NCBI GenBank assembly: GCA_046336825.1
Contig: JBKDFX010000150.1
Span: forward strand, 1-8,999
Reading direction: 5' to 3'
DNA length: 8,999 nt
Origin: Ga0074139 sp046336825
GTDB lineage: Bacteria > Bdellovibrionota > Bdellovibrionia > Bdellovibrionales > Bdellovibrionaceae
Shown: one piece after another, positions 1-5,863 of the stretch
Position numbering within the stretch: position 1 is the first letter of the stretch
How the letters are laid out: every line of letters begins with the position of its first letter
The notes under the pieces: model-generated
Database searches by the model: none
What the model was told of the DNA's origin: nothing
The model's input: only the letters and a program-made list of their open reading frames with translations
Position numbers and translations under genes: made by a program

Positions 1-107
1 GTCCAGGCCATCACGAAAAGAAGAACAACTCCCAATACATACCCAAAAACTACCGCCGATGTCCCTAAGTTCTCTAGTTGAACAATTCATGTCTCTTTTG
101 CCAATTT
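1..107 (-). other. Possible 5' end of a minus-strand membrane protein (edge fragment)
   Basis: Read on the minus strand, the frame from about position 86 down to 1 has no stop. It encodes a strongly hydrophobic stretch (positions 53-3 give VVFGYVLGVVLLFVMAW) that looks like a first transmembrane helix or signal anchor running off the window. No ATG starts this frame; an in-frame TGA lies at 89-87, so the start would have to be ATT at 86-84, TTG at 35-33, GTG at 14-12 or ATG at 11-9. An ATG at 90-88 opens a different frame that is also open to the edge but reads less like a protein. The plus strand also has short open frames here. Coding is therefore only suspected, and too little is visible to name a family. 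Confidence 0.2.
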
Positions 108-136
108 TTGTCATTGTCAATTTTTTATCTTTTAAG
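108..136 (+). promoter_or_regulatory. Candidate sigma70-type promoter for the 209-1777 gene
   Basis: TTGTCA at 108-113 (five of six matches to the -35 consensus) is followed after 17 bp by TTTAAG at 131-136 (four of six to the -10 consensus). The surroundings (90-180) are clearly richer in A+T than the flanking coding sequence. A transcript from here would carry a leader of roughly 65 nt before the start codon at 209. The call is sequence-pattern only; the -10 is weak. Confidence 0.35.
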
Positions 137-197
137 CCAGAATCTACCCACACTTGGCCAATAAATTTTAGATTCGAAAATTGCAAAGTAATGCTCC

Positions 198-204
198 GGT
201 GAGG
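198..204 (+). promoter_or_regulatory. Ribosome binding site deciding the start at 209
   Basis: GGTGAGG lies 4 nt before ATG 209 and pairs partly with the 16S rRNA 3' end. An in-frame TGA at 200-202 sits inside it, so translation of the following gene cannot begin further upstream. Confidence 0.5.
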
Positions 205-208
205 TTTT

Positions 209-1777
209 ATGAAAAACTGGATTCATCTTGTAATTTTTGTGACCCTGATGGCCACCCTGGCCTTGGCGCAGCCCAAGCAAGAAAAACGAGATCTTTTGCA
301 AGATATCGAAATAGCAGAAGCTGCGATTTTGAACGCCAAGGACCAGCCTGAGAAATTAAAGCCACTTTTTGCTGAGTACTACCGGTTTTTATTTGAATTG
401 GACTCTCGCGTCTATGATCAAAATTCAATTAAAAAAAATGCCACTCGAATTGCTGTAAAACTTCAGACGTTGAGAAAGATTTTAAATAAAGAGTTAAAAA
501 AATGGCCAAAAGAAATCACAGATGATTTAAAATTTCGAGAAAGTTTGCAGGCCATCACTCGTGCCAGTCATTACGCAGAAGACATGGTGGCTGAAATTTC
601 CCTTGGTTTAGAAAAGTCAAAAAAAGGAGATCGTTCTTGGCCTTCATTTCAAGGTGGAATGCCTTTTTCCTTCACGGCGGATAACCGTCCTTTGTTGTAC
701 AAAGACTTTAAATCTGGCGACATATTGCTAATGCGAGGTGGATCTTCTGTCAGTGCAGCCATTGCTCGAGTGACTGATTTCAATTCGGTCTTCAGTCATG
801 CAGCTGTGGTTTACGTCGATGAGTCCACAGGTAAAAAATATGTGGTGGAGGCTCTGATTGAAATAGGAATCACCATTAACCCCTTAGAGCAAGCTTTGGA
901 TCACGGAGTTGCTCGGATGTTAGCTCTCAGGCACAAAGATGAAGTCATGGCCAAAGTTGGGGCTGAGGCTCTTTATCAATTGGCGCAAATTTCTCTGCAA
1001 ACAAAAAAGCCCATATTTTATGATTTCACCATGAGCGGAAAAATTCCTGATTTGAGTTTTGAACAAATGATGAGCTATTACAAAGGCAATCGGGATCCCA
1101 AAGTGGTGAATGAAATGCAGTCCTTTAAAGCTTTTTGTTCACTCTTGATCGACATGGCAGATCGATTTGCCCATGAAAAATTGGGATTGCCTCAAAGACT
1201 TGAGGATCCCACTTTGAGAAGCTCGTTGGACCCCAAGAACCGAAATTTTTTGAGGCGTTTAGGGATATCTGATGCTCAAAAATCTGTTTACGCCCCCGGT
1301 GATGGTCAAATGGACAGTCGCTACGATATCATTGGAGATTCTCGAAATCCTTTTCGTACGGCAGGTTTAAGAGCGGACGATTACATTTTAGATAAAATTT
1401 TCGAATGGATGGACCGTGATGCTTTAGAATTTAAAGAAGTTAAAATTTTAGAAGCTGTCGGGAAATTTGCCAATTCAACTTCCAGAATTGGCTTTATGCG
1501 AAAGCTCTATCATTCTCAAGGTTTGGCCGTGGCCCCCCATGTTCCACCCAAGGTGATCTCCACAGTGATCATGCTGGACTACATGAGAAATCAAATTCAT
1601 AAACAGATTCAGCCTCTGCTTCTGGCCTTTGAGACTCAATTTGGAGTTCCCATGCCGCCTAAACAAATATTTATTGAAATTGAAAAAGTTTATGAGAGCC
1701 ATCCAGAAGTGCTCAAGTATCTTATCAAGCCTTCAGCTGCACAAATGCAGTGTCGAAAAAGTGCGAGTAAGAACTAA
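209..1777 (+). CDS. Secreted YiiX/YaeF-type permuted papain-like (C92) protein
   Basis: A 522-residue exported protein. Residues 1-20 form a Sec signal peptide (basic start, hydrophobic core, ALA before Gln21). Residues 25-150 are mostly charged and helical with no recognised family. Residues about 165-320 match the permuted papain-like fold of the YaeF/YiiX (C92) group: FKSGDILL at 167-174, His197 in SHAAVV, Glu214 in VVEAL, and the cysteine placed after the histidine, Cys310 in FCSLLI (the family usually shows CSEL). These supply a plausible His-Glu-Cys catalytic set. Family members are thought to hydrolyse amide or ester bonds in lipids or peptides, but the substrate here is unknown. Residues 320-522 are a long extension, so the protein is much larger than the roughly 200-residue E. 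coli YiiX. The start is fixed by the ribosome site at 198-204 and an in-frame stop just upstream. It is probably monocistronic; the next gene is convergent, 8 bp away. Confidence 0.8.
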   Translation: MKNWIHLVIFVTLMATLALAQPKQEKRDLLQDIEIAEAAILNAKDQPEKLKPLFAEYYRFLFELDSRVYDQNSIKKNATRIAVKLQTLRKILNKELKKWPKEITDDLKFRESLQAITRASHYAEDMVAEISLGLEKSKKGDRSWPSFQGGMPFSFTADNRPLLYKDFKSGDILLMRGGSSVSAAIARVTDFNSVFSHAAVVYVDESTGKKYVVEALIEIGITINPLEQALDHGVARMLALRHKDEVMAKVGAEALYQLAQISLQTKKPIFYDFTMSGKIPDLSFEQMMSYYKGNRDPKVVNEMQSFKAFCSLLIDMADRFAHEKLGLPQRLEDPTLRSSLDPKNRNFLRRLGISDAQKSVYAPGDGQMDSRYDIIGDSRNPFRTAGLRADDYILDKIFEWMDRDALEFKEVKILEAVGKFANSTSRIGFMRKLYHSQGLAVAPHVPPKVISTVIMLDYMRNQIHKQIQPLLLAFETQFGVPMPPKQIFIEIEKVYESHPEVLKYLIKPSAAQMQCRKSASKN

Positions 1778-1785
1778 ATCAACGA

Positions 1786-1819
1786 TTAAATAAAAGGTTC
1801 AAGTTTTTGAGCTTGAGCC
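1786..1819 (-). terminator. Candidate intrinsic terminator of the HicB/HTH gene
   Basis: Reading the minus strand, GGCTCAAG (1819-1812) and CTTGAACC (1803-1796) can form an 8-bp stem with one mismatch and an 8-nt loop, followed at once by TTTTATTTAA (1795-1786). The stem overlaps the last codons and the T-run holds the stop codon. The stem is only moderately stable, so this may be a weak terminator. The plus-strand copy has no following T-run and would not end the upstream gene. Confidence 0.35.
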
Positions 1820-2274
1820 TGACTCAGGTAAAATTCCAGCTCCGAAAAGGGGATCCTGCGATGTCCCCCTTCTGTAACATAACACTTCAATTTCCCTTTT
1901 TTGATTTCTCTTCGAATGGTGTTCTCGGAAACACTCATGTGGGGACTCAGAGCCTTCACAAATTCAGGTAAAGTGAAGTCTTCATTTTCAGGCTTTTGTA
2001 AGGACTGCCTGAAAGTGCTCGGGGCGGGGACCCATTTTTTTTGGGATTTGTGATTTTCAATATAAACAAGAACTTGATTAATTTTTTTAAGTAAAATTTC
2101 ATCAAATTTTTTTCCAAAATCTTCAGTTTCCGGGTTGGCAGAATTGGCAGAATTGAGGCTTGAGATTTTAAAGCTGTCCCAATGTCCCAAGTCAGGCACC
2201 GAGATGACGATGTCGCCCAGAACCCTTTTGATGACCACCGGATATTCAAGAGAATCGAGAAGTGTTTTTTTCAT
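1786..2274 (-). CDS. HicB-like / excisionase-type HTH fusion protein
   Basis: A 162-residue soluble protein with two parts. Residues 10-85 resemble the HicB antitoxin fold: YPVVIKRVLGDIVISVPDL at 11-29 parallels the HicB start (YPVxIxxD..GYxVxxPDLPG), followed by a helix and KKWVPAPS at 79-86, like the HicB 'G.PIPxPS' end. Residues 101-150 are a winged helix-turn-helix of the excisionase/MerR (HTH_17) type: an SENTIRREIKKGKL recognition-helix region (116-129), then EGGHRRIPFSELEFYL (135-150) with the diagnostic GGHRRI wing. It should bind DNA and may be a repressor or recombination directionality factor. A low-complexity NSANSAN linker (41-47) comes from a 9-bp tandem repeat. No HicA-like toxin gene is adjacent. 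It is divergent from the tyrosine recombinase at 2396, so it could control that gene and itself. The HTH assignment is firm, the HicB assignment moderate, and the function inferred. Confidence 0.75.
   Translation of the reverse strand: MKKTLLDSLEYPVVIKRVLGDIVISVPDLGHWDSFKISSLNSANSANPETEDFGKKFDEILLKKINQVLVYIENHKSQKKWVPAPSTFRQSLQKPENEDFTLPEFVKALSPHMSVSENTIRREIKKGKLKCYVTEGGHRRIPFSELEFYLSQAQAQKLEPFI
2135..2155. repeat. Short 9-bp tandem repeat inside the HicB/HTH gene
   Basis: TTGGCAGAA occurs at 2135-2143 and 2144-2152, followed by a further TTG, giving 2.3 perfect copies. On the coding (minus) strand it yields the repeated Asn-Ser-Ala linker between the first strands of the HicB-like part and its helix. 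The unit is a multiple of three, so copy-number change would lengthen or shorten the linker without a frameshift. Confidence 0.7.
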
Positions 2275-2395
2275 GACCTAAATCTGCCAAAACTGCCATT
2301 TTTTACCACTGTCCAAAGGTCTAGTTTTATATGCATGATTAGCTAACTATTCTTGCATAAATATGGCGAACCGTTAATTATCAAAACACTTGACT
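2275..2395. promoter_or_regulatory. Divergent control region with nested inverted repeats
   Basis: This A+T-rich gap separates the minus-strand HicB/HTH gene from the plus-strand recombinase. It holds a perfect 8-bp palindrome TTAGCTAA (2339-2346). TATGCA (2330-2335) and TGCATA (2354-2359) flank it as an outer inverted pair, and TAGTT (2322-2326) with AACTA (2345-2349) forms another. A minus-strand -10-like TATAAA lies at 2331-2326, inside the cluster. For the recombinase, TTGCAT (2353-2358) with AATTAT 17 bp on (2376-2381) is only a weak promoter match. The layout suits an operator bound by the HTH protein, but binding is inference. Confidence 0.4.
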
Positions 2396-3289
2396 ATGAA
2401 AGAACTTATTCTCACTAAAAATCTTGAAGATATGACCATGATTGGTTCGTGGTTGTTTCAAAAATCAGCGCGCACGCAACGTTATTACCGAAGGGTGTTG
2501 CGTGATTTCTTGGAATTCTTTCCTGGCCTGACTTTGCGGTCGGTGGAAGTCACTCACTTGGCCCTTTTTTTAAAAGCCTACGGTGAGTTTGAAAGCAGTA
2601 CTCGTAACACTTATAAAAATGCTCTTTCGTCTTTTTTTACTTTTGCCACTAAAGCGGGTTATTTACCCCGAAATCCAGCTCTGGCCTTGGATAATTTAAA
2701 AACCCCTGATCGGATTTACACCAAAGTTCTCAGTCGCGAACAAGTGGAGCAGATGATTCTGAAGGAACCCAACTTAAGGAACCAAATCATCTTAAAAATT
2801 CTCTATTTTACAGGTTTGCGGGTGGAAGAGGTCTGTTCATTGAAAGTGACTTCTTTTCACAGCTCTGAAAATGGTTGGTTGATGTTAGTGGAAGGAAAGG
2901 GGCGAAAGGTCAGATCCTTGCATTTACCTGAGGATCTGGTTCAGGATTTAAAAGATTATATTTCAAGTCTTCCCAGTGAGTATTTGTTCACCAGTCAGAA
3001 TAACACTTTTGGTGTCTTTAAGCCTCTTAATACAAGTCAGGTTTTTCGTATCGTTAAAGCCGCAGCGAAGCGAGCTAAGCTATCGGTTGAGCCCTCACCC
3101 CATTGGCTCAGGCACACCAGTGCCACCCACGCCATCGAAGCCGGGGCCCCCATTCACGTGGTGCAAAGATCCCTGGGGCATGAATCCATATCGACCACAG
3201 GTAAGTATCTGGATCTTCGTCCCAAGGAATCTGTGGGTGATTACATCAAGCCTTTATCTTCTACGACTTCATTGTCTAAGGAAAAATAA
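2396..3289 (+). CDS. Tyrosine recombinase / site-specific integrase (XerC/D size)
   Basis: A 297-residue, apparently intact DNA breakage-rejoining enzyme. Residues about 15-95 form the N-terminal SAM-like core-binding domain, rich in helix and basic residues (ARTQRYYRRVLRDF at 25-38). The catalytic domain keeps every expected residue: Arg142 in TGLRVEEV, Lys168 in EGKGRKVR, His236 and Arg239 in HWLRH, His262 in SLGH and the nucleophile Tyr271 in TTGKYLDLRP. Its length equals XerC/XerD (about 298), but the SLGHESISTTGKYL ending looks more like free-standing phage or transposon integrases than like the housekeeping XerD tail. So dimer resolution or mobile-element integration are both possible. 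ATG 2396 was chosen over TTG 2390, two codons earlier; neither has a clear ribosome site. The 3' 49 bp overlap the convergent truC. No attachment sites or cargo were found. Confidence 0.88.
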   Translation: MKELILTKNLEDMTMIGSWLFQKSARTQRYYRRVLRDFLEFFPGLTLRSVEVTHLALFLKAYGEFESSTRNTYKNALSSFFTFATKAGYLPRNPALALDNLKTPDRIYTKVLSREQVEQMILKEPNLRNQIILKILYFTGLRVEEVCSLKVTSFHSSENGWLMLVEGKGRKVRSLHLPEDLVQDLKDYISSLPSEYLFTSQNNTFGVFKPLNTSQVFRIVKAAAKRAKLSVEPSPHWLRHTSATHAIEAGAPIHVVQRSLGHESISTTGKYLDLRPKESVGDYIKPLSSTTSLSKEK

Positions 3290-3981
3290 CGGATCACCTT
3301 TTCCCAGCGCTCCGTGAGTGGGGAATTAAAAGTCTGTTCAAGGTGACTCCAGGGATCTTTGAAAGCCAGGCTCTGACATTTTAAAAGTAAGCCATTGATT
3401 TGCATTTGATCGCGCCAAAATCGATTGTGATGGGAGCAGCCATGTTCACGGTCACCCACGATGGGGTGACTGATGCGATTCATATGTCGACGAATTTGGT
3501 GCCATCGGCCGGTTTCCAGTTTTACTTTTAGAAATGAATAGCGGCTGAAGGGAAAGTCAGGGTGAACGGGTTTTGGAATCTCCAGTTGTTTTAAAGTTTC
3601 GAAATGGGTGATGCAATCTCTGAGCTCAGGTGAGCTGTCGGACTGCAAGGGAATCTCAATTTTCAGCTGAGAAGGAGTGTGGCCACGCACCACGGCATGG
3701 TAATACTTTGCGATCTCTCCATTTTTTTGTAGCCCATTGAGAATTGAAGCTGACTCAGAATTAAGAGCCGCCATCAGCAGTCCTTCAGTGGCGAAATCCA
3801 ATCTTTGAACGGGATATATTTTTGTTTTTAAAACATCTTCAAACCAGTGGGTGAGCACTACTTTTTTAAAAACTTTTTGAGCACGTCGGTCTTCGGGGGG
3901 ATGAACAAACCACCCCGGGGGTTTATAAATGATTAAATAATGAGGGGTCGAGGCCTCAACTTTAGGTAGGATGAAGTTCAT
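3241..3981 (-). CDS. truC: tRNA pseudouridine(65) synthase TruC
   Basis: A 246-residue RluA-superfamily enzyme that isomerises uridine to pseudouridine, by family at position 65 of certain tRNAs (tRNA-Ile and tRNA-Asp in E. coli). Visible features in order are YKPPGWFVHP (19-28), as in TruC (KPSGWLVH), the catalytic motif RLD with Asp62, KYYHAVVRG (92-100), the TruC-specific Pro-Val...SRYSFLKV stretch (137-153), then ETGRWHQIRRH (156-166) and SHPIVGDREHG (171-181). The residue before RLD is Gln (VQRLD) where the family normally has His, and TEG replaces TSG. These resemble RsuA-type enzymes locally, but the rest is clearly TruC. ATG 3981 overlaps the ttcA 3' end by 20 bp, indicating translational coupling in the channel-ttcA-truC operon. 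Its own 3' end overlaps the recombinase on the opposite strand. Confidence 0.87.
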   Translation of the reverse strand: MNFILPKVEASTPHYLIIYKPPGWFVHPPEDRRAQKVFKKVVLTHWFEDVLKTKIYPVQRLDFATEGLLMAALNSESASILNGLQKNGEIAKYYHAVVRGHTPSQLKIEIPLQSDSSPELRDCITHFETLKQLEIPKPVHPDFPFSRYSFLKVKLETGRWHQIRRHMNRISHPIVGDREHGCSHHNRFWRDQMQINGLLLKCQSLAFKDPWSHLEQTFNSPLTERWEKVIRYFSLDNEVVEDKGLM

Positions 3982-4738
3982 CAGAGCCTGTGGACTTCAC
4001 CTGGGGCAATTGGCTGGGGCGCACATTGCACAGAGCTGTCATGAAGGTGGAACCTAAATTGGGAATTTCTTTTTCCAAGTCCTTCACCAGTTGTTTCATG
4101 CGTTTTCTTTTCATACCTTCTTGGGATCCACAAAGGTTGCAAGGAATGACAGGAAATTGCCACTCATTGGACAGCTCAATCAATTGTTTTTCAGGTACAT
4201 AGGCCAAGGGTCTGATCACCACGTTTCTTTTATCATCACTGATCAGTCGAGGAGGCATGGAGGCCAATTTTCCAGAATAAAAAAGATTGAGAAGGGTGGT
4301 TTCAATCAGATCATCCCGGTGGTGGCCCAGAGCCATTTTGTTAAATTTATTTTCAAAGGCAAAATCATAAAGAATGGCCCTACGTAACCTTGAGCATAAG
4401 GAGCAATAGGTCCCTTCTTTAATTTTTTCAGTGACGATGGAGTAGGTGTCGCGCTCTAAAATATGCAGTTTAACTCCGACGGATTCCACAAAGTCTTTAA
4501 ACGCCTGCACCTGAAAGCCCGGCTGTTTTTGGTCTAAGATGGCCGCTTCGAGAGTAAAATTAAATCCCGCTTTTTTGCGAATCTCTTCAAGTAAAATAAG
4601 AAGTATGGACGAGTCCTTACCACCAGAGACACAAACCAAGATTCGATCCCCGGGCTCGATGAGGCCAAAGTCCTGGGAGGCTCGTACGATTTCACGACGG
4701 ATGTGCTGAGCTAGGGGAAGTTCTCGGTTCAGATTCAT
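3962..4738 (-). CDS. ttcA: tRNA 2-thiocytidine(32) synthetase TtcA
   Basis: A 258-residue cytoplasmic ATP-dependent tRNA thiolase that makes 2-thiocytidine at position 32 of some tRNAs, using a [4Fe-4S] cluster and sulfur delivered by a cysteine desulfurase. Counted from ATG 4738, the PP-loop SGGKDS is at 38-43, LDQKQPGF at 68-75, the first cysteine pair CSLCSRLRR at 112-120, ALGHHRDD at 136-143, MPPRLISDD at 161-169, and the second cysteine pair PCNLCGSQ at 199-206. The E. coli cluster ligands correspond to Cys112, Cys115 and Cys200. Similarity to E. coli TtcA continues through most of the chain, but the long E. coli C-terminal tail is missing. ATG 4738 is preferred to TTG 4753 because GAGGT lies 8 nt upstream of it. 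It overlaps the channel gene by 47 bp and truC by 20 bp. Confidence 0.95.
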   Translation of the reverse strand: MNLNRELPLAQHIRREIVRASQDFGLIEPGDRILVCVSGGKDSSILLILLEEIRKKAGFNFTLEAAILDQKQPGFQVQAFKDFVESVGVKLHILERDTYSIVTEKIKEGTYCSLCSRLRRAILYDFAFENKFNKMALGHHRDDLIETTLLNLFYSGKLASMPPRLISDDKRNVVIRPLAYVPEKQLIELSNEWQFPVIPCNLCGSQEGMKRKRMKQLVKDLEKEIPNLGSTFMTALCNVRPSQLPQVKSTGSDELHPT

Positions 4739-5768
4739 AGTGTTCAACCTCAAAGCGCTGTTTTGCCATGGCTATGCCATTTTTTTCAAGGGCTTCAAGG
4801 CCAAATCGTAAAATTTTATCTCCGATCAGGAACTGGGAGCCAAAGGAGTCGATATAATAGATCAGGCGCACTTGAATCCAGTTTTCTCCCACTTCATTGA
4901 CGTAGGCGATGGGTGTGGGAATGCCTCGTATTTCAAAAATTTGGCTGGCGGCCTGCTCTAAGACGTGGATGGCATTTTTAACATCAGAGCCATGACGGAT
5001 GCGGAAATTTTGTCCCCGCATGACAGGTTTTTCAGGGGGTGAAAAATTGCTCAGCTGCGCCTGGGCCATCATGCGATTGGGGAGAGTGATCACTTCATCG
5101 GAAAGACCGTGTAAGATCGTGCTACGCCAAGTGATTTCATAAACTTGTCCCACAATCTTTTGAGATCCGTTGAAGACCTCAAGCCAATCTCCAATTTCAT
5201 AGCAGCGATCAATTTGTAAACTGATGCCTGCAAAAAGATTTCCCAAAGTGTCCTGAAGGGCCAAACCCAGGATGATGGAAAAAGCAGCTGAAGTGGCAAT
5301 GAGGGGGCCCAGTTGCACATTGAAAACTTGGGAAACAGTCCAAAACAAAATCAGAATGGATAGTAAAATCGTAAAGATATTAACTAAAATAAGAGGAACA
5401 CCTGAACGGGCCGAGCCCATAAATAAATACTGCAAAACCAAGGTGCGACAGGTTTTAACAAAAACGACGGCTCCCCAAACGTAGGTGAGTAGAGCTAAAT
5501 AGGGCAGTATGCGAGACCATTCAGCCAGTTCGAGCTCCACCTCTTTAACAAGCAGGTAGGCTCCTAAGAGAACACTGAGAATAATAAAATGACGAGTCAG
5601 ATTGGAGTAGTGATTTCCCAAATTCTGATGGCGCTCTTCACTTAAGTGTTTGAGAAATAATTTATAAAACCCCCAGGTCACCAGAGCCAGGAGCCCCAAA
5701 AGAAGATAAGGTTCTAGTCCTATAAATTCTTTTAACATGCGAAGATTGATCCATTTTTCGTTCGTCAT
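4692..5768 (-). CDS. MscS-family mechanosensitive ion channel
   Basis: A 358-residue inner-membrane protein. Predicted membrane segments lie at about 20-38, 60-75, 88-105, 124-146 and 153-172. The last leads into the MscS pore signature: LGPLIATSAAFSIILGLALQ (153-172), then DTLGNLFAGISLQIDR (173-188), and EIGDWLEVF (191-199) opening the beta domain with ITLPNRMMAQAQLSNFS (227-243). This family opens under membrane tension to release solutes after osmotic downshock; with five helices it is longer than three-helix E. coli MscS. The 5' end is uncertain: TTG 5798, ATG 5768 and ATG 5738 are in frame and none has a good ribosome site. TTG 5798 is unlikely because a TATAAT -10 would then lie inside the gene. 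It is the first gene of the overlapping operon with ttcA and truC; a functional link to tRNA modification is not obvious. Confidence 0.88.
   Translation of the reverse strand: MTNEKWINLRMLKEFIGLEPYLLLGLLALVTWGFYKLFLKHLSEERHQNLGNHYSNLTRHFIILSVLLGAYLLVKEVELELAEWSRILPYLALLTYVWGAVVFVKTCRTLVLQYLFMGSARSGVPLILVNIFTILLSILILFWTVSQVFNVQLGPLIATSAAFSIILGLALQDTLGNLFAGISLQIDRCYEIGDWLEVFNGSQKIVGQVYEITWRSTILHGLSDEVITLPNRMMAQAQLSNFSPPEKPVMRGQNFRIRHGSDVKNAIHVLEQAASQIFEIRGIPTPIAYVNEVGENWIQVRLIYYIDSFGSQFLIGDKILRFGLEALEKNGIAMAKQRFEVEHYESEPRTSPSSAHPS
4747..4751 (-). promoter_or_regulatory. Ribosome binding site deciding the ttcA start
   Basis: GAGGT on the minus strand sits 8 nt before ATG 4738, inside the last codons of the channel gene. 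It favours ATG 4738 over the in-frame TTG at 4753, which the motif would overlap. Confidence 0.5.
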
Positions 5769-5784
5769 GCAGTGATCATGAAGA

Positions 5785-5790
5785 ATTATA
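5785..5790 (-). promoter_or_regulatory. Candidate -10 element of the channel-ttcA-truC operon
   Basis: A perfect TATAAT reads on the minus strand at 5790-5785, about 17 bp upstream of ATG 5768. No convincing -35 lies 16-18 bp upstream. The nearest hexamer, CTGACA at 5820-5815, is 24 bp away. If real, the transcript would start near 5778, leaving a very short leader for ATG 5768 or a normal one for ATG 5738. Confidence 0.35.
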
Positions 5791-5863
5791 AGGCCCAATG
5801 TCCAGTCCAGATTTTGTCAGGCTGGATCTGCTCCCTTGATGCAAAATTAGGCAACCTTAGAGC

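Noticed and set aside
1786..2395. A complete HicAB toxin-antitoxin pair
   Set aside because: No HicA-like short ORF (about 60 residues with a GSH-type motif) is present on either strand next to the HicB-like gene.
2390..3289. Recombinase as a housekeeping XerC or XerD
   Set aside because: The size fits, but the SLGHESISTTGKYL ending resembles free-standing integrases, and no dif-like 28-bp site was found nearby. I left the symbol blank.
3990..4387. Plus-strand open frames antisense to ttcA
   Set aside because: The opposite strand encodes a near full-length TtcA with all its motifs, so these are shadows.
5814..5842. Promoter for the lipoprotein gene with TTGTCA at 5814-5819
   Set aside because: The -35 match is good, but the hexamers 16-18 bp downstream do not resemble a -10.
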